From Azospirillum ramasamyi (GTDB lineage Bacteria; Pseudomonadota; Alphaproteobacteria; Azospirillales; Azospirillaceae): DNA of 64,000 bases. Made by a program: the position numbers and the translations under genes. The stretch's first letter is position 1; each line of letters opens with the position of its first letter. The notes under the pieces were generated by a model that saw only the letters and a program-made list of their open reading frames with translations, searched no databases and was not told the DNA's origin. Positions 47,182 through 56,978 of the stretch are shown piece by piece. Location of the stretch: positions 251,501 to 315,500 of the forward strand of contig NZ_CP029831.1 in assembly GCF_003233655.1 (NCBI RefSeq). The letters run 5' to 3'.

Positions 47182-47967
47182 ATGACCGCCGAGACGCCGA
47201 CCTCCACCGCCGCCCAGCGCCCCACCCGCGACTGCTCCGAGGTGGAGTGGAAGGTGCGCACCGATCTGGCCGCCGCCTACAAGCTGTTCGACCGGCTGGG
47301 CATGACCGACCTGATCTACACCCATATGTCGGCGCGGATCCCCGACACCCCCGATCATTTCCTGATCAACCCCTATGGCCTGATGTTCCACGAGGTGACC
47401 CCCGACAACCTCGTGAAGGTCGACATCGACGGCAATCTGGTCGACGGGCGCGAGGGTGACGCCATCAACCCGGCCGGCTTCACCATCCACAGCGCCGTCC
47501 ACCACGCCCGCCCCGACGTGGGTGCGGTCATCCACCTGCACACCAACGCCGGCATCGCGGTGAGCGCCCAGGCCGACGGGCTGCTGCCGATCACCCAGGA
47601 ATCGCTGCGCTGGTACAACCGCATCGCCTACCACACCTACGAAGGCATCGCGCTCGATCTGGCGGAGCGGGAGCGTCTGGTCGCCGATCTGGGCAACCAT
47701 CACAGCATGATCCTGCGCAACCACGGGCTGCTGACCGCCGGCCAGGACGTCGCCGAGGCGGCGGTGCTGATGTACTACCTGGAACAGGCCTGCAAGCAGC
47801 AGATCATGGCGATGGCCGGCGGCGGCAAGCTGATCTATCCGTCGCCCGAGGTCTGCGAGCACACGGCGCAGCAGTACGAGCGCGCCTATCCGCGCGCCGG
47901 CGTCCTGGAATGGGACGCGATACTGCGCTGGCTGGACGGCACGTCCGGGCCGGTCGGGCCGCGGTGA
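47182..47967 (+). CDS. Class II aldolase/adducin-family protein
   Basis: A 261-residue protein of the fuculose-aldolase/adducin fold. Zinc-ligand His residues appear in AVIHLHTNAGIAVSAQ and MILRNHGLLTAGQDV, and the substrate loop is near TDLIYTHMSARIPDT. Such enzymes cleave or decarboxylate hydroxy/oxo compounds, or act as unassigned metal enzymes. It sits between the deacylase and the ABC importer genes, pointing to action on the carbon skeleton released by deacylation. That role is inference. Confidence 0.88.
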   Translation: MTAETPTSTAAQRPTRDCSEVEWKVRTDLAAAYKLFDRLGMTDLIYTHMSARIPDTPDHFLINPYGLMFHEVTPDNLVKVDIDGNLVDGREGDAINPAGFTIHSAVHHARPDVGAVIHLHTNAGIAVSAQADGLLPITQESLRWYNRIAYHTYEGIALDLAERERLVADLGNHHSMILRNHGLLTAGQDVAEAAVLMYYLEQACKQQIMAMAGGGKLIYPSPEVCEHTAQQYERAYPRAGVLEWDAILRWLDGTSGPVGPR

Positions 47968-48094
47968 GGCGGTTGCCGACGCCCCGCTGCTCCTTCCCTG
48001 CCCCCTCCCCGCCGAGGCCAGACTGCCAAACGAACAACACCGACACGACAGGGTCGCTGACAACACCGACAACTTCTGGAGACGAGGACACCCG

Positions 48095-49750
48095 ATGACC
48101 AAACGCCTTACCGGTTTCCCCGCCAGCTTCCAACGCGGCTTCACCCGCGGGTTCCACCGCGCCGCCGCCGCCGGCCTGCTGGCCGCCGTGCTCGCCGTTC
48201 CCGGCGCCGCGGCGCTGGTCACCGCCCCGGCCATGGCCCAGGAGACGCCGGTCCGCGGCGGTATGCTCAACTCCATCGTGCAGCCGGAACCGCCGACGCT
48301 CATGCTGGGCCTGAACCAGCAGGCGCCGACCCAGACGGTCGCCGGCAAGATCTACCAGGGCCTGCTGACCTACGACCAGAAGCTGAACCCGTTGCCGTCG
48401 CTGGCCGAGAGCTGGACGATCTCGCCGGACGGACTGACCTACACCTTCAAGCTGTTCCAGAACGTCAAGTGGCATGACGGCAAGCCCTTCACCGCGAAGG
48501 ACGTGGTCTTCTCCACCTCCAAGTTCCTGATGGAGGTCCACCCGCGCGCCCGTGCCGCCTTCAGCCGCTGCGAGTCGATCACCGCGGTGGACGACCATAC
48601 CGTCGAGTTCAAGCTGAAGGAGCCGTTCCCGGCCTTCATCCAGGCGTTCGAGGTGTCCTCCGCCCCGATGGTGCCGGCTCATATCTATGAGGGCACGGAG
48701 TTCCGCTCCAACCCTGCCAATGCCACGCCGATCGGCACCGGCCCCTTCAAGCTGAAGGAATGGGTCAAGGGCAGCTACATCCAGCTCGTCCGCAACGAGG
48801 ACTATTACAAGAAGGACCTGCCCTACCTCGACGGCATCACCTTCCGCGTGATCCCGGACGCCGCCAGCCGCTCGCTGGCGCTTGAGAGCGGGCAGGTGCA
48901 TCAGACCCAGTACAGCGATCTGGAGCCCTTCGAGGTTCCGCGCATGAAGGCGATGTCCCACCTGACCATGACCACCGCCGGCTACGAATTCGTGGCCCCG
49001 CTGTCCTGGCTGGAGATCAACCACCGCGTCAAGCCGCTGGACGACAAGCGCTTCCGCAAGGCCATCGCCTACGCCATCGACCGCAAGTTCATCCGCGACA
49101 AGATCTGGTTCGGTCTGGGGCGCATCCCGACCGGCCCGATCAACTCGGTGGTCAAGTTCTACGATCCCAACGTCACCACCTACGGTCCCGACCTCGCCAA
49201 GGCCAAGGCCCTGCTGGACGAGATGGGGCTGAAGCCTGACGCCAAGGGCGTGCGCGCGACCGTCAAGATCATGCCGATGCCCTACGGCGAGACCTGGACC
49301 CGGCTGGGCGAGTATCTCAAGCAGTCGCTGTCCAAGGTCGGCATCGCCGTCGTGCTGGAAAGCACCGACGCCGCCGGCTGGAACCAGCGCGTCTCCAACT
49401 GGGATTACGAGATCACCACCAACTTCGTCTACCAGTACGGCGATCCGGCGCTGGGCGTGGCCCGCACCTACCTCTCGTCCAACATCCGCAAGGGCGTGAT
49501 GTTCTCCAACACCATGGGCTACTCGAACCCGCGCGTGGACGAGCTGTTCGCCGCCGCCTCGCGCGAGAACGACCCGGTCAAGCGCCAGGAGCAGTACAGC
49601 GAGGTTCAGAGCATCCTCGCCGACGAGCTGCCGGTCGTGTGGCTGCTGGAGATGGAGTTCCCGACCTTCCTCGACAAGCGGGTCAAGAACGCCAACAAGA
49701 CCGCCATCGGCGTGAACGACACGTACGAAGACGTCTGGCTGGCCAAGTAA
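48095..49750 (+). CDS. Oligopeptide/dipeptide-type ABC substrate-binding protein (family 5)
   Basis: A 551-residue periplasmic binding protein. The long signal region ends AAALVTAPAMAQET, with likely cleavage at AMA-QE. Family 5 landmarks include LNPLPSLAESWTISPDGLTY, FKLFQNVKWHDGKPFTAKDV and AIDRKFIRDKIWFG. These proteins bind peptides, opines, nickel or other medium-sized polar molecules. It is the first of four transporter genes and is followed by a REP-like repeat that could stabilise its mRNA. The ligand is unknown. Confidence 0.93.
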   Translation: MTKRLTGFPASFQRGFTRGFHRAAAAGLLAAVLAVPGAAALVTAPAMAQETPVRGGMLNSIVQPEPPTLMLGLNQQAPTQTVAGKIYQGLLTYDQKLNPLPSLAESWTISPDGLTYTFKLFQNVKWHDGKPFTAKDVVFSTSKFLMEVHPRARAAFSRCESITAVDDHTVEFKLKEPFPAFIQAFEVSSAPMVPAHIYEGTEFRSNPANATPIGTGPFKLKEWVKGSYIQLVRNEDYYKKDLPYLDGITFRVIPDAASRSLALESGQVHQTQYSDLEPFEVPRMKAMSHLTMTTAGYEFVAPLSWLEINHRVKPLDDKRFRKAIAYAIDRKFIRDKIWFGLGRIPTGPINSVVKFYDPNVTTYGPDLAKAKALLDEMGLKPDAKGVRATVKIMPMPYGETWTRLGEYLKQSLSKVGIAVVLESTDAAGWNQRVSNWDYEITTNFVYQYGDPALGVARTYLSSNIRKGVMFSNTMGYSNPRVDELFAAASRENDPVKRQEQYSEVQSILADELPVVWLLEMEFPTFLDKRVKNANKTAIGVNDTYEDVWLAK

Positions 49751-49766
49751 CGAGACCTCCCACTCC

Positions 49767-49883
49767 CCCCTCTCCCCCCGGGGAGAGGGCTGGGGTGAGG
49801 GGGCGCGCGGCGGCCCCTCACCGAGTATCCGCGCTATGCCTCCCCCCTCACCCCGACCCTCTCCCCGGGGAAGAGGGGGAGAA
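49767..49883. repeat. REP-like palindromic repeat, copy 4
   Basis: Two outward halves, CTCTCCCCCCGGGGAGAG with GGGGTGAGGGGG at the left and CCCCCTCACCCC with CCCTCTCCCCGGGG at the right, surround a short spacer. It lies between the binding-protein gene and the first permease gene, the same position as copy 3 in the other ABC operon. Confidence 0.75.
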
Positions 49884-49918
49884 GGCGAGAGTGCGGCAAT
49901 TGGAATAGGACCACGCCC

Positions 49919-50899
49919 ATGCTGGGATTTGCCCAACTCTTCGCGAGCCGCCTCGTCAAGGCTGCCGTGATCCTGATCGCCATCGTGGTGATGAACTTCT
50001 TCCTCGTCCACGCCGCTCCCGGCGACCCGGCCATGGTGATGGCGGGCGAGGCGGGGGCCGCCGATGAAAAGTTCGTCGCGCAGCTGCGCGAACAGTTCGG
50101 GCTCGACCGCCCGATCCTCGAACAGCTCGGCACCTATGTCGGCAAGATCGTGCAGGGCGATCTCGGCTTCTCCTACCGCCAGCAGCGGCCCGTCTGGGAC
50201 ATCCTGGCGGAACGGCTGCCGGCCACCCTGGTGCTGACGCTGACCGCCTTCGTGCTGGCGCTGGCGCTGGGCGTCGCGCTCGGCACGCTGGCCGCCGTCA
50301 AGGTCGGTACCTGGGCCGACAGCGCCATCACCGTCGTCGCCCTTCTGGCCTATGCCACGCCGATCTACTGGATCGGGCTGATGCTGAGCCTGCTGTTCTC
50401 CATCCAGCTGGGATGGCTGCCCGCCTTCGGCTATGAGACCGTCGGCGCCGGCTATACCGGGCTGGCCCATGTCGCCGACGTGGCGAAGCACATGATCCTG
50501 CCGGTCGTCACCCTGGCGCTGTTCTACATGGCGAGCTATGCCCGCCTCACCCGCGCCTCGATGCTGGAGGTGCGCGGCCTCGATTTCATCAAGACCGCCA
50601 AGGCCAAGGGGCTGTCGCAGGGCCGGATCGTCACCCGCCATGTGCTGCGCAACGCCATCCTGCCGGTCATCACCGTGGCGGGCATCCAGGCCGGCCAGCT
50701 GGTCGGCGGTTCCATCCTGATCGAGACGGTGTTCGCCTGGCCCGGCATCGGCCGGCTGGCCTTCGAGGCGGTGCTGCAGCGCGACTATCAGGTGCTGCTG
50801 GGCATCTTCCTGGTCACGTCGATCATGGTGATCTTCTTCAACATCCTGACCGACATCCTCTACGGCCTCGTCGATCCGCGCATCCAGGTGTCCCAATGA
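49919..50899 (+). CDS. ABC permease, DppB type
   Basis: A 326-residue inner-membrane permease. The first helix (LVKAAVILIAIVVMNFFLVH) precedes the typical APGDPAMVMAG periplasmic start of DppB-like proteins; five more helices and the EAA loop (IKTAKAKGLSQGRIVTRHVL) follow. It pairs with the next gene to form the membrane channel. Its stop overlaps the next start by four bases, indicating coupling. Confidence 0.93.
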   Translation: MLGFAQLFASRLVKAAVILIAIVVMNFFLVHAAPGDPAMVMAGEAGAADEKFVAQLREQFGLDRPILEQLGTYVGKIVQGDLGFSYRQQRPVWDILAERLPATLVLTLTAFVLALALGVALGTLAAVKVGTWADSAITVVALLAYATPIYWIGLMLSLLFSIQLGWLPAFGYETVGAGYTGLAHVADVAKHMILPVVTLALFYMASYARLTRASMLEVRGLDFIKTAKAKGLSQGRIVTRHVLRNAILPVITVAGIQAGQLVGGSILIETVFAWPGIGRLAFEAVLQRDYQVLLGIFLVTSIMVIFFNILTDILYGLVDPRIQVSQ

Positions 50900-51738
50900 T
50901 GAAGTCCGAATTCTGGCGGGCCTACGCCCGCAACAAGGGCGCGGTCCTGGGCCTCGTCATCCTGGCGGCCATCGTCTTCCTGGCGGCCTTCGCCTCCCTG
51001 CTGTTCCCCAACGACCCGTGGGACATGGCGACCGCCCCCTTCCAGCCGCCGCTGTCCGAGGACGCGCTGCTGGGCTCCGACATGCTCGGCCGCGACATCG
51101 CCGCCGGCATCGCCCATGGGGCGCGGGTGTCGCTGCTGATCGGCCTGACCTCCACCGCCGCGGCGCTGGCCATCGGCGTCACGCTGGGCGCGCTGGCCGG
51201 CTTCCACGGCGGCCGGGTGGACGAAGCCATCATGCGCTTCACCGAGCTGTTCCAGACCATCCCGAACTTCGTGCTGGCGGTGGTGCTGGTCGCCATCTTC
51301 ACGCCCAGCCTGACCACCATCGTGCTGGCGATCGCCATCGTCAGCTGGCCGCCGCTGGCGCGCCTCGCCCGCGCCGAGTTCCTCAGCCTGCGGACCCGCG
51401 AGTTTGTGCAGGCCGCCATCACCACCGGCCAGAGCAACACCACCATCATCCTGCGCCAGATCCTGCCCAACAGCCTGTCGCCGATCATCGTCTCCGCCTC
51501 GCTGATGGTCGCCACCGCGATCCTGCTGGAAAGCTCGCTGAGCTTCCTGGGGCTGGGCGATCCGAACGCCATGAGCTGGGGCTACATGATCGGCGCCGCC
51601 CGCACGGTGATCCGCCAGGCCTGGTGGATGAGCCTGTTCCCCGGCCTCGCCATCGTGCTGACGGTGCTGGCGCTGAACCTCGTCGGCGAGGGGCTGAACG
51701 ACGCCCTCAACCCGAAGCTCGCCCGGTCGCGCGGGTGA
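50896..51738 (+). CDS. ABC permease, DppC type
   Basis: A 280-residue permease with six helices (GAVLGLVILAAIVFLAAFAS first), the DppC-type LLGSDMLGRDIAAGIAHGAR and the EAA loop (FVQAAITTGQSNTTIILRQI). It overlaps the DppB-type gene by four bases and is followed closely by the fused ATPase gene, completing one import complex. Confidence 0.93.
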   Translation: MMKSEFWRAYARNKGAVLGLVILAAIVFLAAFASLLFPNDPWDMATAPFQPPLSEDALLGSDMLGRDIAAGIAHGARVSLLIGLTSTAAALAIGVTLGALAGFHGGRVDEAIMRFTELFQTIPNFVLAVVLVAIFTPSLTTIVLAIAIVSWPPLARLARAEFLSLRTREFVQAAITTGQSNTTIILRQILPNSLSPIIVSASLMVATAILLESSLSFLGLGDPNAMSWGYMIGAARTVIRQAWWMSLFPGLAIVLTVLALNLVGEGLNDALNPKLARSRG

Positions 51739-51787
51739 TCCGATGAGCCTGTCCGAACTGACCCGCAACCCGACGGAGACCGCCGCC

Positions 51788-53449
51788 ATGACCACGCCTC
51801 TTCTCGATGTGCGCGGCCTCAGCATCGCGCTGCCGCCGGGCGCCGACCGGCCGCTGGCCGTCGACAACCTGACCTTCACCCTCAACCCGAACGAAATCCT
51901 GTGCGTGGTCGGCGAGTCCGGCTCCGGCAAGTCGATGACCGCGCACGCCATGATGGGCCTGCTGCCCGCCCCGCATGTCCGCGTCGCCGGCGGCAGCCTG
52001 CTGTTCAAGGGCAAGGACGTGCTGACCATGCCGGAGGCGGAGCAGCGCTCCTTGCGCGGCGGCCGCATCGCCATGGTGTTCCAGGAGCCGATGACGGCGC
52101 TGAACCCGCTGATGCGGGTCGGCCGCCAGATCGGGGAGAGCCTGCGCGAGCACACCGACCTGCCCGCCCCCGCCCGCCATGCCCGCGTGGTGGAACTGCT
52201 GGGACAGGTCGGCCTGCCCAACCCGGCCGAACTGGCCGAGGCCTACCCGTTCCGCCTGTCGGGGGGCCAGCGTCAGCGCGTGATGATCGCCATGGCGCTC
52301 GCCTGCCAGCCCGACATCCTGATCGCCGACGAGCCGACCACCGCGCTCGACGTCACCACCCAGAAGCAGATCCTCGACCTGATCCGCGCGATCCAGGCCG
52401 AACGCCACATGGGCATGATGTTCATCACCCATGATTTCGGCGTGGTGGCGGAGATCGCCCACCGGGTGGCGGTGATGCGCCACGGCAAGCTGGTGGAGTA
52501 CGGCCCGGCGTCCGAGGTGCTGAACCGGCCGCAGCACCCCTACACCCGGCAGCTGATCGCCTCGGTGCCGCACTACATCGAGCACCGCGACGACCACACC
52601 AAGGCGGGCGCGCCGCTGCTGGTCGCCGACAAGGTCCGCAAGGTCTTCCATGTCGGCGGCGGCCTGTTCAAGAAGTCCAAGGAGGTCGTGGCCGGCGACG
52701 ACCTGTCGCTGACCATCCATCCCGGCGAAACGGTCGGGCTGGTCGGTGAATCGGGGTCCGGCAAATCGACGCTCGGCCGCTCCATCGTCGGTCTGATCAA
52801 GCCGGATTCGGGCCGCATCCTGTTCGAGGGCACCGACCTGCTGGCGCTCGACAGAAAAGGTTTCCGCCCCTATCGCCGGGCGGTGCAGATGGTGTTCCAG
52901 GATCCCTACGCCTCGCTGAACCCGCGCCACCGCGTCGGCGACATCGTGGCCCAGGGGCCGGTCGCCTACGGCGAGGACCGCGGCAAGGCGCTGGCCCGCG
53001 CACGGGAACTGCTGGCGATGGTGGGGCTGGACGGTTCCGCCGCCGACCGCTATCCGCACGAGTTCTCCGGCGGCCAGCGCCAGCGCATCGGCATCGCCCG
53101 CGCGCTCGCCATGGAGCCGAAGCTGCTGGTGGCGGACGAGCCGGTTTCGGCGCTCGACGTCTCGGTGCAGGGGCAGGTGCTGGAACTGCTGGACGACATC
53201 CGCAAGCGGCTGAACCTCGCCATGCTGTTCATCACCCACGATCTGCGGGTGGCGGCGCAGGTCTGCGACACCATCGCGGTGATGCGCCGCGGCAAGATCG
53301 TGGAGCTGGGCACCGCGCGCGACGTGTTCACCAACCCCCGCGACGCCTACACCCGCAGCCTGCTCGACGCCATCCCCGGCAAGGCCTGGCAAATCCCGGA
53401 CGACCTGCAGCCGGCCAAGGCCGGTTCCGGGCTGGCGGGAGCGCATTGA
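51788..53449 (+). CDS. Fused DppD-DppF-type ABC ATPase
   Basis: A 553-residue protein with two complete nucleotide-binding domains in tandem, so one polypeptide replaces the separate DppD and DppF subunits. Domain 1 has Walker [10 protein letters not shown] and signature [16 protein letters not shown]. Domain 2 (from about residue 275) has GESGSGKST and [16 protein letters not shown]. Each carries a Walker B ([22 protein letters not shown]) and switch His (ITHD). The ATG at 51788 follows GGAG; an ATG at 51743 would add 15 residues. Its stop touches the next start codon. Confidence 0.93.
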   Translation: MTTPLLDVRGLSIALPPGADRPLAVDNLTFTLNPNEILCVVGESGSGKSMTAHAMMGLLPAPHVRVAGGSLLFKGKDVLTMPEAEQRSLRGGRIAMVFQEPMTALNPLMRVGRQIGESLREHTDLPAPARHARVVELLGQVGLPNPAELAEAYPFRLSGGQRQRVMIAMALACQPDILIADEPTTALDVTTQKQILDLIRAIQAERHMGMMFITHDFGVVAEIAHRVAVMRHGKLVEYGPASEVLNRPQHPYTRQLIASVPHYIEHRDDHTKAGAPLLVADKVRKVFHVGGGLFKKSKEVVAGDDLSLTIHPGETVGLVGESGSGKSTLGRSIVGLIKPDSGRILFEGTDLLALDRKGFRPYRRAVQMVFQDPYASLNPRHRVGDIVAQGPVAYGEDRGKALARARELLAMVGLDGSAADRYPHEFSGGQRQRIGIARALAMEPKLLVADEPVSALDVSVQGQVLELLDDIRKRLNLAMLFITHDLRVAAQVCDTIAVMRRGKIVELGTARDVFTNPRDAYTRSLLDAIPGKAWQIPDDLQPAKAGSGLAGAH

Positions 53450-54448
53450 ATGAAGGTCGCCATCATCGGGGCCGGCGCGGTCGGCGGCCTGCTGGCCGCC
53501 CGGCTGGGGGCGACGGAAGCCGAGGTGACGCTGGTCGCCCGGCCGAACGCCGCCGCCGCCATCCGCCGCAACGGCCTGACCCTGGTGACGCCCCTGAACC
53601 GCGTCGCCCGGATCACGCCGCGCGTCACCGACGACAGCCTGTCGCTGGGGCCGCAGGATGTGGTCTTCCTGTGCGTCAAGGCCCATGCCCTGCGCGGGAC
53701 CATCGACACGCTGACCCCGCTGCTGGGACCGGAGACCGCCATCGTTCCGATGGTCAACGGCATCCCCTGGTGGTATCCGCACCGCCAGCCGGAGCCGCTG
53801 GCCGACCGGCCGCTCTCCAGCGTCGATCCCGACGGGCTGCTGTGGCGCTCCATCGATCCCGACCGGGTGGTCGGGGCGACGACCTTCGTCGCGGTGGAGG
53901 GCGACGGCCCCTGCCGGCTGCGCCATGTCAGCGACCAGCGCTTCGTCTTCGGCGATGCCGGGGGTGGTAGCGCGGGCGGCCGCGAGAACCCGGCGGTGGA
54001 CCGCATCGTCACGCTGTTCGGGCAGGCCGGGTTCCAGCCGGCGAAGACCGCCGACATCCGGCAGGCGATCTGGGTGAAGCTGTGGGGCAACCTTGCCTTC
54101 AACCCGTTGAGCGTGCTGACCGGATCGACGCTGGGCCGCCTGTGCAACGATCCCGGCACGCGGGAGGCCGGCCGCGCCATGATGCTGGAAGCCAAGGCGG
54201 TGGCGGAAAAGCTGGGCGTGGTCTTCACCACCAGCGTGGACGAGCGCATCGCGATGGCCGCCGGCGTCGGCGACTTCAAGACTTCGATGCTGCAGGACTA
54301 TGAGGCCGGCCGCCGGCTGGAGCTGGAAGCGATCCTGGGTTCGGTCATCGAACTGGCCGAGCGTGCCGGCGTCCATGTGCCGATGCTGCGCGCGGTGCTG
54401 GCGATGGTCGATCTGAAGGCGCGGGAGCGGCGGGAAGCGGCGGCTTAG
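53450..54448 (+). CDS. Ketopantoate reductase (ApbA/PanE)-family oxidoreductase
   Basis: A 332-residue NADPH-dependent reductase. The N-terminal Rossmann motif is VAIIGAGAVGGLLAARLGA, and the catalytic Lys with its partner Asn are in AIWVKLWGNLAFNPLSVLTG. PanE makes pantoate, but this family contains many catabolic 2-oxo/2-hydroxy acid reductases. Placed directly after the importer ATPase (stop and start adjoining), it more likely acts on an intermediate of this cluster than in pantothenate synthesis. Confidence 0.88.
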   Translation: MKVAIIGAGAVGGLLAARLGATEAEVTLVARPNAAAAIRRNGLTLVTPLNRVARITPRVTDDSLSLGPQDVVFLCVKAHALRGTIDTLTPLLGPETAIVPMVNGIPWWYPHRQPEPLADRPLSSVDPDGLLWRSIDPDRVVGATTFVAVEGDGPCRLRHVSDQRFVFGDAGGGSAGGRENPAVDRIVTLFGQAGFQPAKTADIRQAIWVKLWGNLAFNPLSVLTGSTLGRLCNDPGTREAGRAMMLEAKAVAEKLGVVFTTSVDERIAMAAGVGDFKTSMLQDYEAGRRLELEAILGSVIELAERAGVHVPMLRAVLAMVDLKARERREAAA

Positions 54449-54483
54449 AAGCGTCGGCCGCGCCCCTCGACCATTGCCCCCTT

Positions 54484-54620
54484 CGACCATTGCCCCCTCC
54501 CCATCCCTTCCCCGCTTCGCGGAAGAGGGGGCAGGACGCTTGTCGACGTGAGCTATCCGCGAAGCGGCGGAGTTCCCTCTCCCGCGAGAGCGGGGGAGGG
54601 TTAGGGAGGGGGAACCGCAA
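54484..54620. repeat. REP-like palindromic repeat, copy 5
   Basis: CCCCTCCCC, CCTTCCCCGCTTCGCGGAAGAGG and CCCTCTCCCGCGAGAGCGGGGGAGGG-like palindromes with short spacers, filling the gap between the reductase and carbamoylase-like genes. Confidence 0.65.
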
Positions 54621-54659
54621 AGCCCCTCCAAGAAACCAACAAACACCCTCGGAGCCACC

Positions 54660-55901
54660 ATGCCCCTGCCCTCCAACCTGCCGATCAACGCCGACCGTCT
54701 GTGGGACAGCCTCGCCGAGATGGCAAAGATCGGCGCCACCGCGAAGGGCGGCAGCTGCCGCCTCGCCTTGTCGGACGAGGACAAGGCCGGACGCGACCTG
54801 TTCGTCTCCTGGTGCGAGGCCGCCGGCTGCACCGTCAGCATCGACCGCGTCGGCAACATCTTCGCCCGCCGCAAGGGCCGCGACGACAGCCTGCCCCCGG
54901 TCGTGATGGGCAGCCATCTCGATACCCAGCCGACCGGCGGCCGCTTCGACGGCGTGTTCGGCGTGCTGGCGGCGCTGGAAGTGGTGCGCTCGCTGAACGA
55001 CCGCGGGGTGGAAACCCTGCACCCGGTCGAGGTCGCGGTCTGGACCAACGAGGAGGGTTCGCGCTTCTCGCCGCCGATGATGGGATCGGGCGTCGTCACC
55101 GGCGTCTTCACGCTGGAGGAGATCCTCGACCAGGTGGCGCAGGACGGCGCCCGGCTGGGCGACGAGCTGGTCCGCACCGGCTATGCCGGCGAGGCGTCCG
55201 TCGATCACCCGATGCACGCCTATCTGGAGGCCCACATCGAACAGGGCCCGGTGCTGGAGGTCGAGGGCAAGGAGATCGGCGTCGTCACCGGCGCGCAGGG
55301 CCAGCGCTGGTATGAAGTCACCGTGACGGGAGTCGAGGCGCATGCCGGCCCGACGCCGATGCGCCTGCGCCGCGACGCGCTGGTCGCGGCATCGGCCATG
55401 GTGCTGGCGGTGCAGCGGATCGGGCTGGAGACGGACGGCGATCCCTGCACCACCGTCGGCATCCTCGACGTCCACCCGCATTCGCGCAACGTCATCCCCG
55501 GCCGGGTCTTCTTCACCGTCGACCTGCGCCATCCGGATGCCAACACGCTGGCCGACATGGACCGCCGGTTCCGCGCCGCCGTCGCCGAGATCGCCGAGCA
55601 GCAGGGCGTGAGCGCCGAGATCGCCGATTTCTGGCACTTCCCGCCGACGCCCTTCGCCAAGCCGCTGGTCGACCGGGTGCGCGAGGCGGCGAGCGGCTTC
55701 GGCTTCAGCCACCGCGACATCGTGTCGGGCGCCGGCCACGACGCGGTCTATGTGGCGGGCAAGGTGCCGACGGCGATGATCTTCATTCCCTGCGAGGACG
55801 GCATCAGCCACAACGAGGTCGAGAACATCTCTCCCGCCGATGGCGCCCGCGGCGCCGCCGTGCTGTTCGAAACGCTGGTCGCCACGGCCGGACGGCCCTG
55901 A
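54660..55901 (+). CDS. M20 Zn-dependent hydrolase (N-carbamoyl-L-amino-acid hydrolase/allantoate type)
   Basis: A 413-residue amidohydrolase. Metal and catalytic landmarks are MGSHLDTQPTGGRFDGVFG, WTNEEGSRFSPPMMGSGV, AHIEQGPVLE and, near the end, VSGAGHDAVYVAG. This set is characteristic of hydantoinase/carbamoylase enzymes (HyuC, allantoate amidohydrolase, beta-ureidopropionase), which hydrolyse N-carbamoyl groups. It is a second metal-dependent amide hydrolase in the cluster. Substrate specificity is not determinable here. Confidence 0.92.
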   Translation: MPLPSNLPINADRLWDSLAEMAKIGATAKGGSCRLALSDEDKAGRDLFVSWCEAAGCTVSIDRVGNIFARRKGRDDSLPPVVMGSHLDTQPTGGRFDGVFGVLAALEVVRSLNDRGVETLHPVEVAVWTNEEGSRFSPPMMGSGVVTGVFTLEEILDQVAQDGARLGDELVRTGYAGEASVDHPMHAYLEAHIEQGPVLEVEGKEIGVVTGAQGQRWYEVTVTGVEAHAGPTPMRLRRDALVAASAMVLAVQRIGLETDGDPCTTVGILDVHPHSRNVIPGRVFFTVDLRHPDANTLADMDRRFRAAVAEIAEQQGVSAEIADFWHFPPTPFAKPLVDRVREAASGFGFSHRDIVSGAGHDAVYVAGKVPTAMIFIPCEDGISHNEVENISPADGARGAAVLFETLVATAGRP

Positions 55902-55928
55902 GCGCAAAAGCCCCCCGGAGATCCTCCC

Positions 55929-56978
55929 ATGAAGTTCGTCCATCACCCCGACGCGGCCCTGCACCGCCCCGCCAGCTACTTCAACAAGGGCCTGCTGCGC
56001 GCCCTGCCGGAGAAGCCGGAGCGGGTCGGTGCGCTGGCCTCGCTGATCGAGAAGCGGGGCGAGACGCTGATCCGTCCCGACGACTACGGCTCCGCCCCGC
56101 GCGCCGCGGTCCACACGCCGGCCTATCTCGCCTTCCTGGAAACCGCCCATGCCCGCTGGGTGGCGAGGGGCGACATGGGCGACGTGGTGCTGCCCAACGT
56201 CCACCGGATGCAGGCGGCCCCCAACTATCCCACCTGCATCGTCGGGCAGGCGGGCTGGCACATGTACGACACGGCCTGCCCCATCGGGGCGGAGACCTGG
56301 ACCGCCACCTGCGCCGCGACGAACGCCGCCATCCATGCGGCGAAGCTGGTCGCCACCGGGGAGGACAGCGCGGCCTACGCGCTGTGCCGCCCGCCGGGGC
56401 ACCATGCCACCCGCGACATGGCCGGGGGGTTCTGCTACCTCAACCATGTCGCCGTGGCCGCGGAATCGGTGCTGCCGATCCTGCGCTCCCAGGGGCTGGC
56501 GGCCCGTGTGGCGATCATCGACGTGGACGTCCATCACGGCAACGGCACGCAGGACATCTTCTATGACCGCGACGACGTGTTCTTCGTCTCGGTCCATGCC
56601 GATCCGGCGCAGTTCTATCCGCATATGGCGGGCTACGCGCAGGAGCGCGGCATCGGCCGCGGCGAAGGCTACAACCTGAACCTGCCCCTGCCGATCGGCA
56701 GCGACGAGGCCACCGTGCTGGCGACCATCGGCAAGGGGCTGGAGGAGATCCGGCGCTTCGGGCCGGACATGCTGTTCGTCTCGCTGGGCTTCGACACCTT
56801 CATCGACGATCCGCTGGCCGCCTTCGGCGTCACCACGCCGGGCTTCGCCCGCATGGGCGCGCTGCTCGCCGCCGCCGGACTGCCCACCGTGCTGGTGCAG
56901 GAGGGCGGCTACGCCATCGACGCGCTGTCGGCTAACCTGTCGAGCTTCCTGGACGGGTTCGAGGGCAAGGCCGCCTGA
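55929..56978 (+). CDS. Histone-deacetylase-family amidohydrolase (acetylpolyamine-type)
   Basis: A 349-residue zinc deacetylase. The tandem His of the active site is in CRPPGHHATRDMAGGFCYL, zinc ligands Asp and His in IDVDVHHGNGTQDIFYDR, the third ligand Asp in LGFDTFIDDPL, and the catalytic-site Tyr in VQEGGYAIDALS. Bacterial members include acetylpolyamine amidohydrolases, which free the amine from N-acetylpolyamines. It is the third amide hydrolase of the cluster and overlaps the next gene by one base. A link to acetylated amine compounds is inference. Confidence 0.92.
   Translation: MKFVHHPDAALHRPASYFNKGLLRALPEKPERVGALASLIEKRGETLIRPDDYGSAPRAAVHTPAYLAFLETAHARWVARGDMGDVVLPNVHRMQAAPNYPTCIVGQAGWHMYDTACPIGAETWTATCAATNAAIHAAKLVATGEDSAAYALCRPPGHHATRDMAGGFCYLNHVAVAAESVLPILRSQGLAARVAIIDVDVHHGNGTQDIFYDRDDVFFVSVHADPAQFYPHMAGYAQERGIGRGEGYNLNLPLPIGSDEATVLATIGKGLEEIRRFGPDMLFVSLGFDTFIDDPLAAFGVTTPGFARMGALLAAAGLPTVLVQEGGYAIDALSANLSSFLDGFEGKAA

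Noticed and set aside
47804..50896. 1030-codon minus-strand frame opposite the ABC importer genes
   Set aside because: Shadow of the binding-protein and permease genes; it crosses several well-supported gene boundaries and a repeat.
51707..55177. 1156-codon minus-strand frame opposite the ATPase, reductase and hydrolase genes
   Set aside because: Shadow frame passing through a repeat and three genes with complete catalytic motifs on the plus strand.
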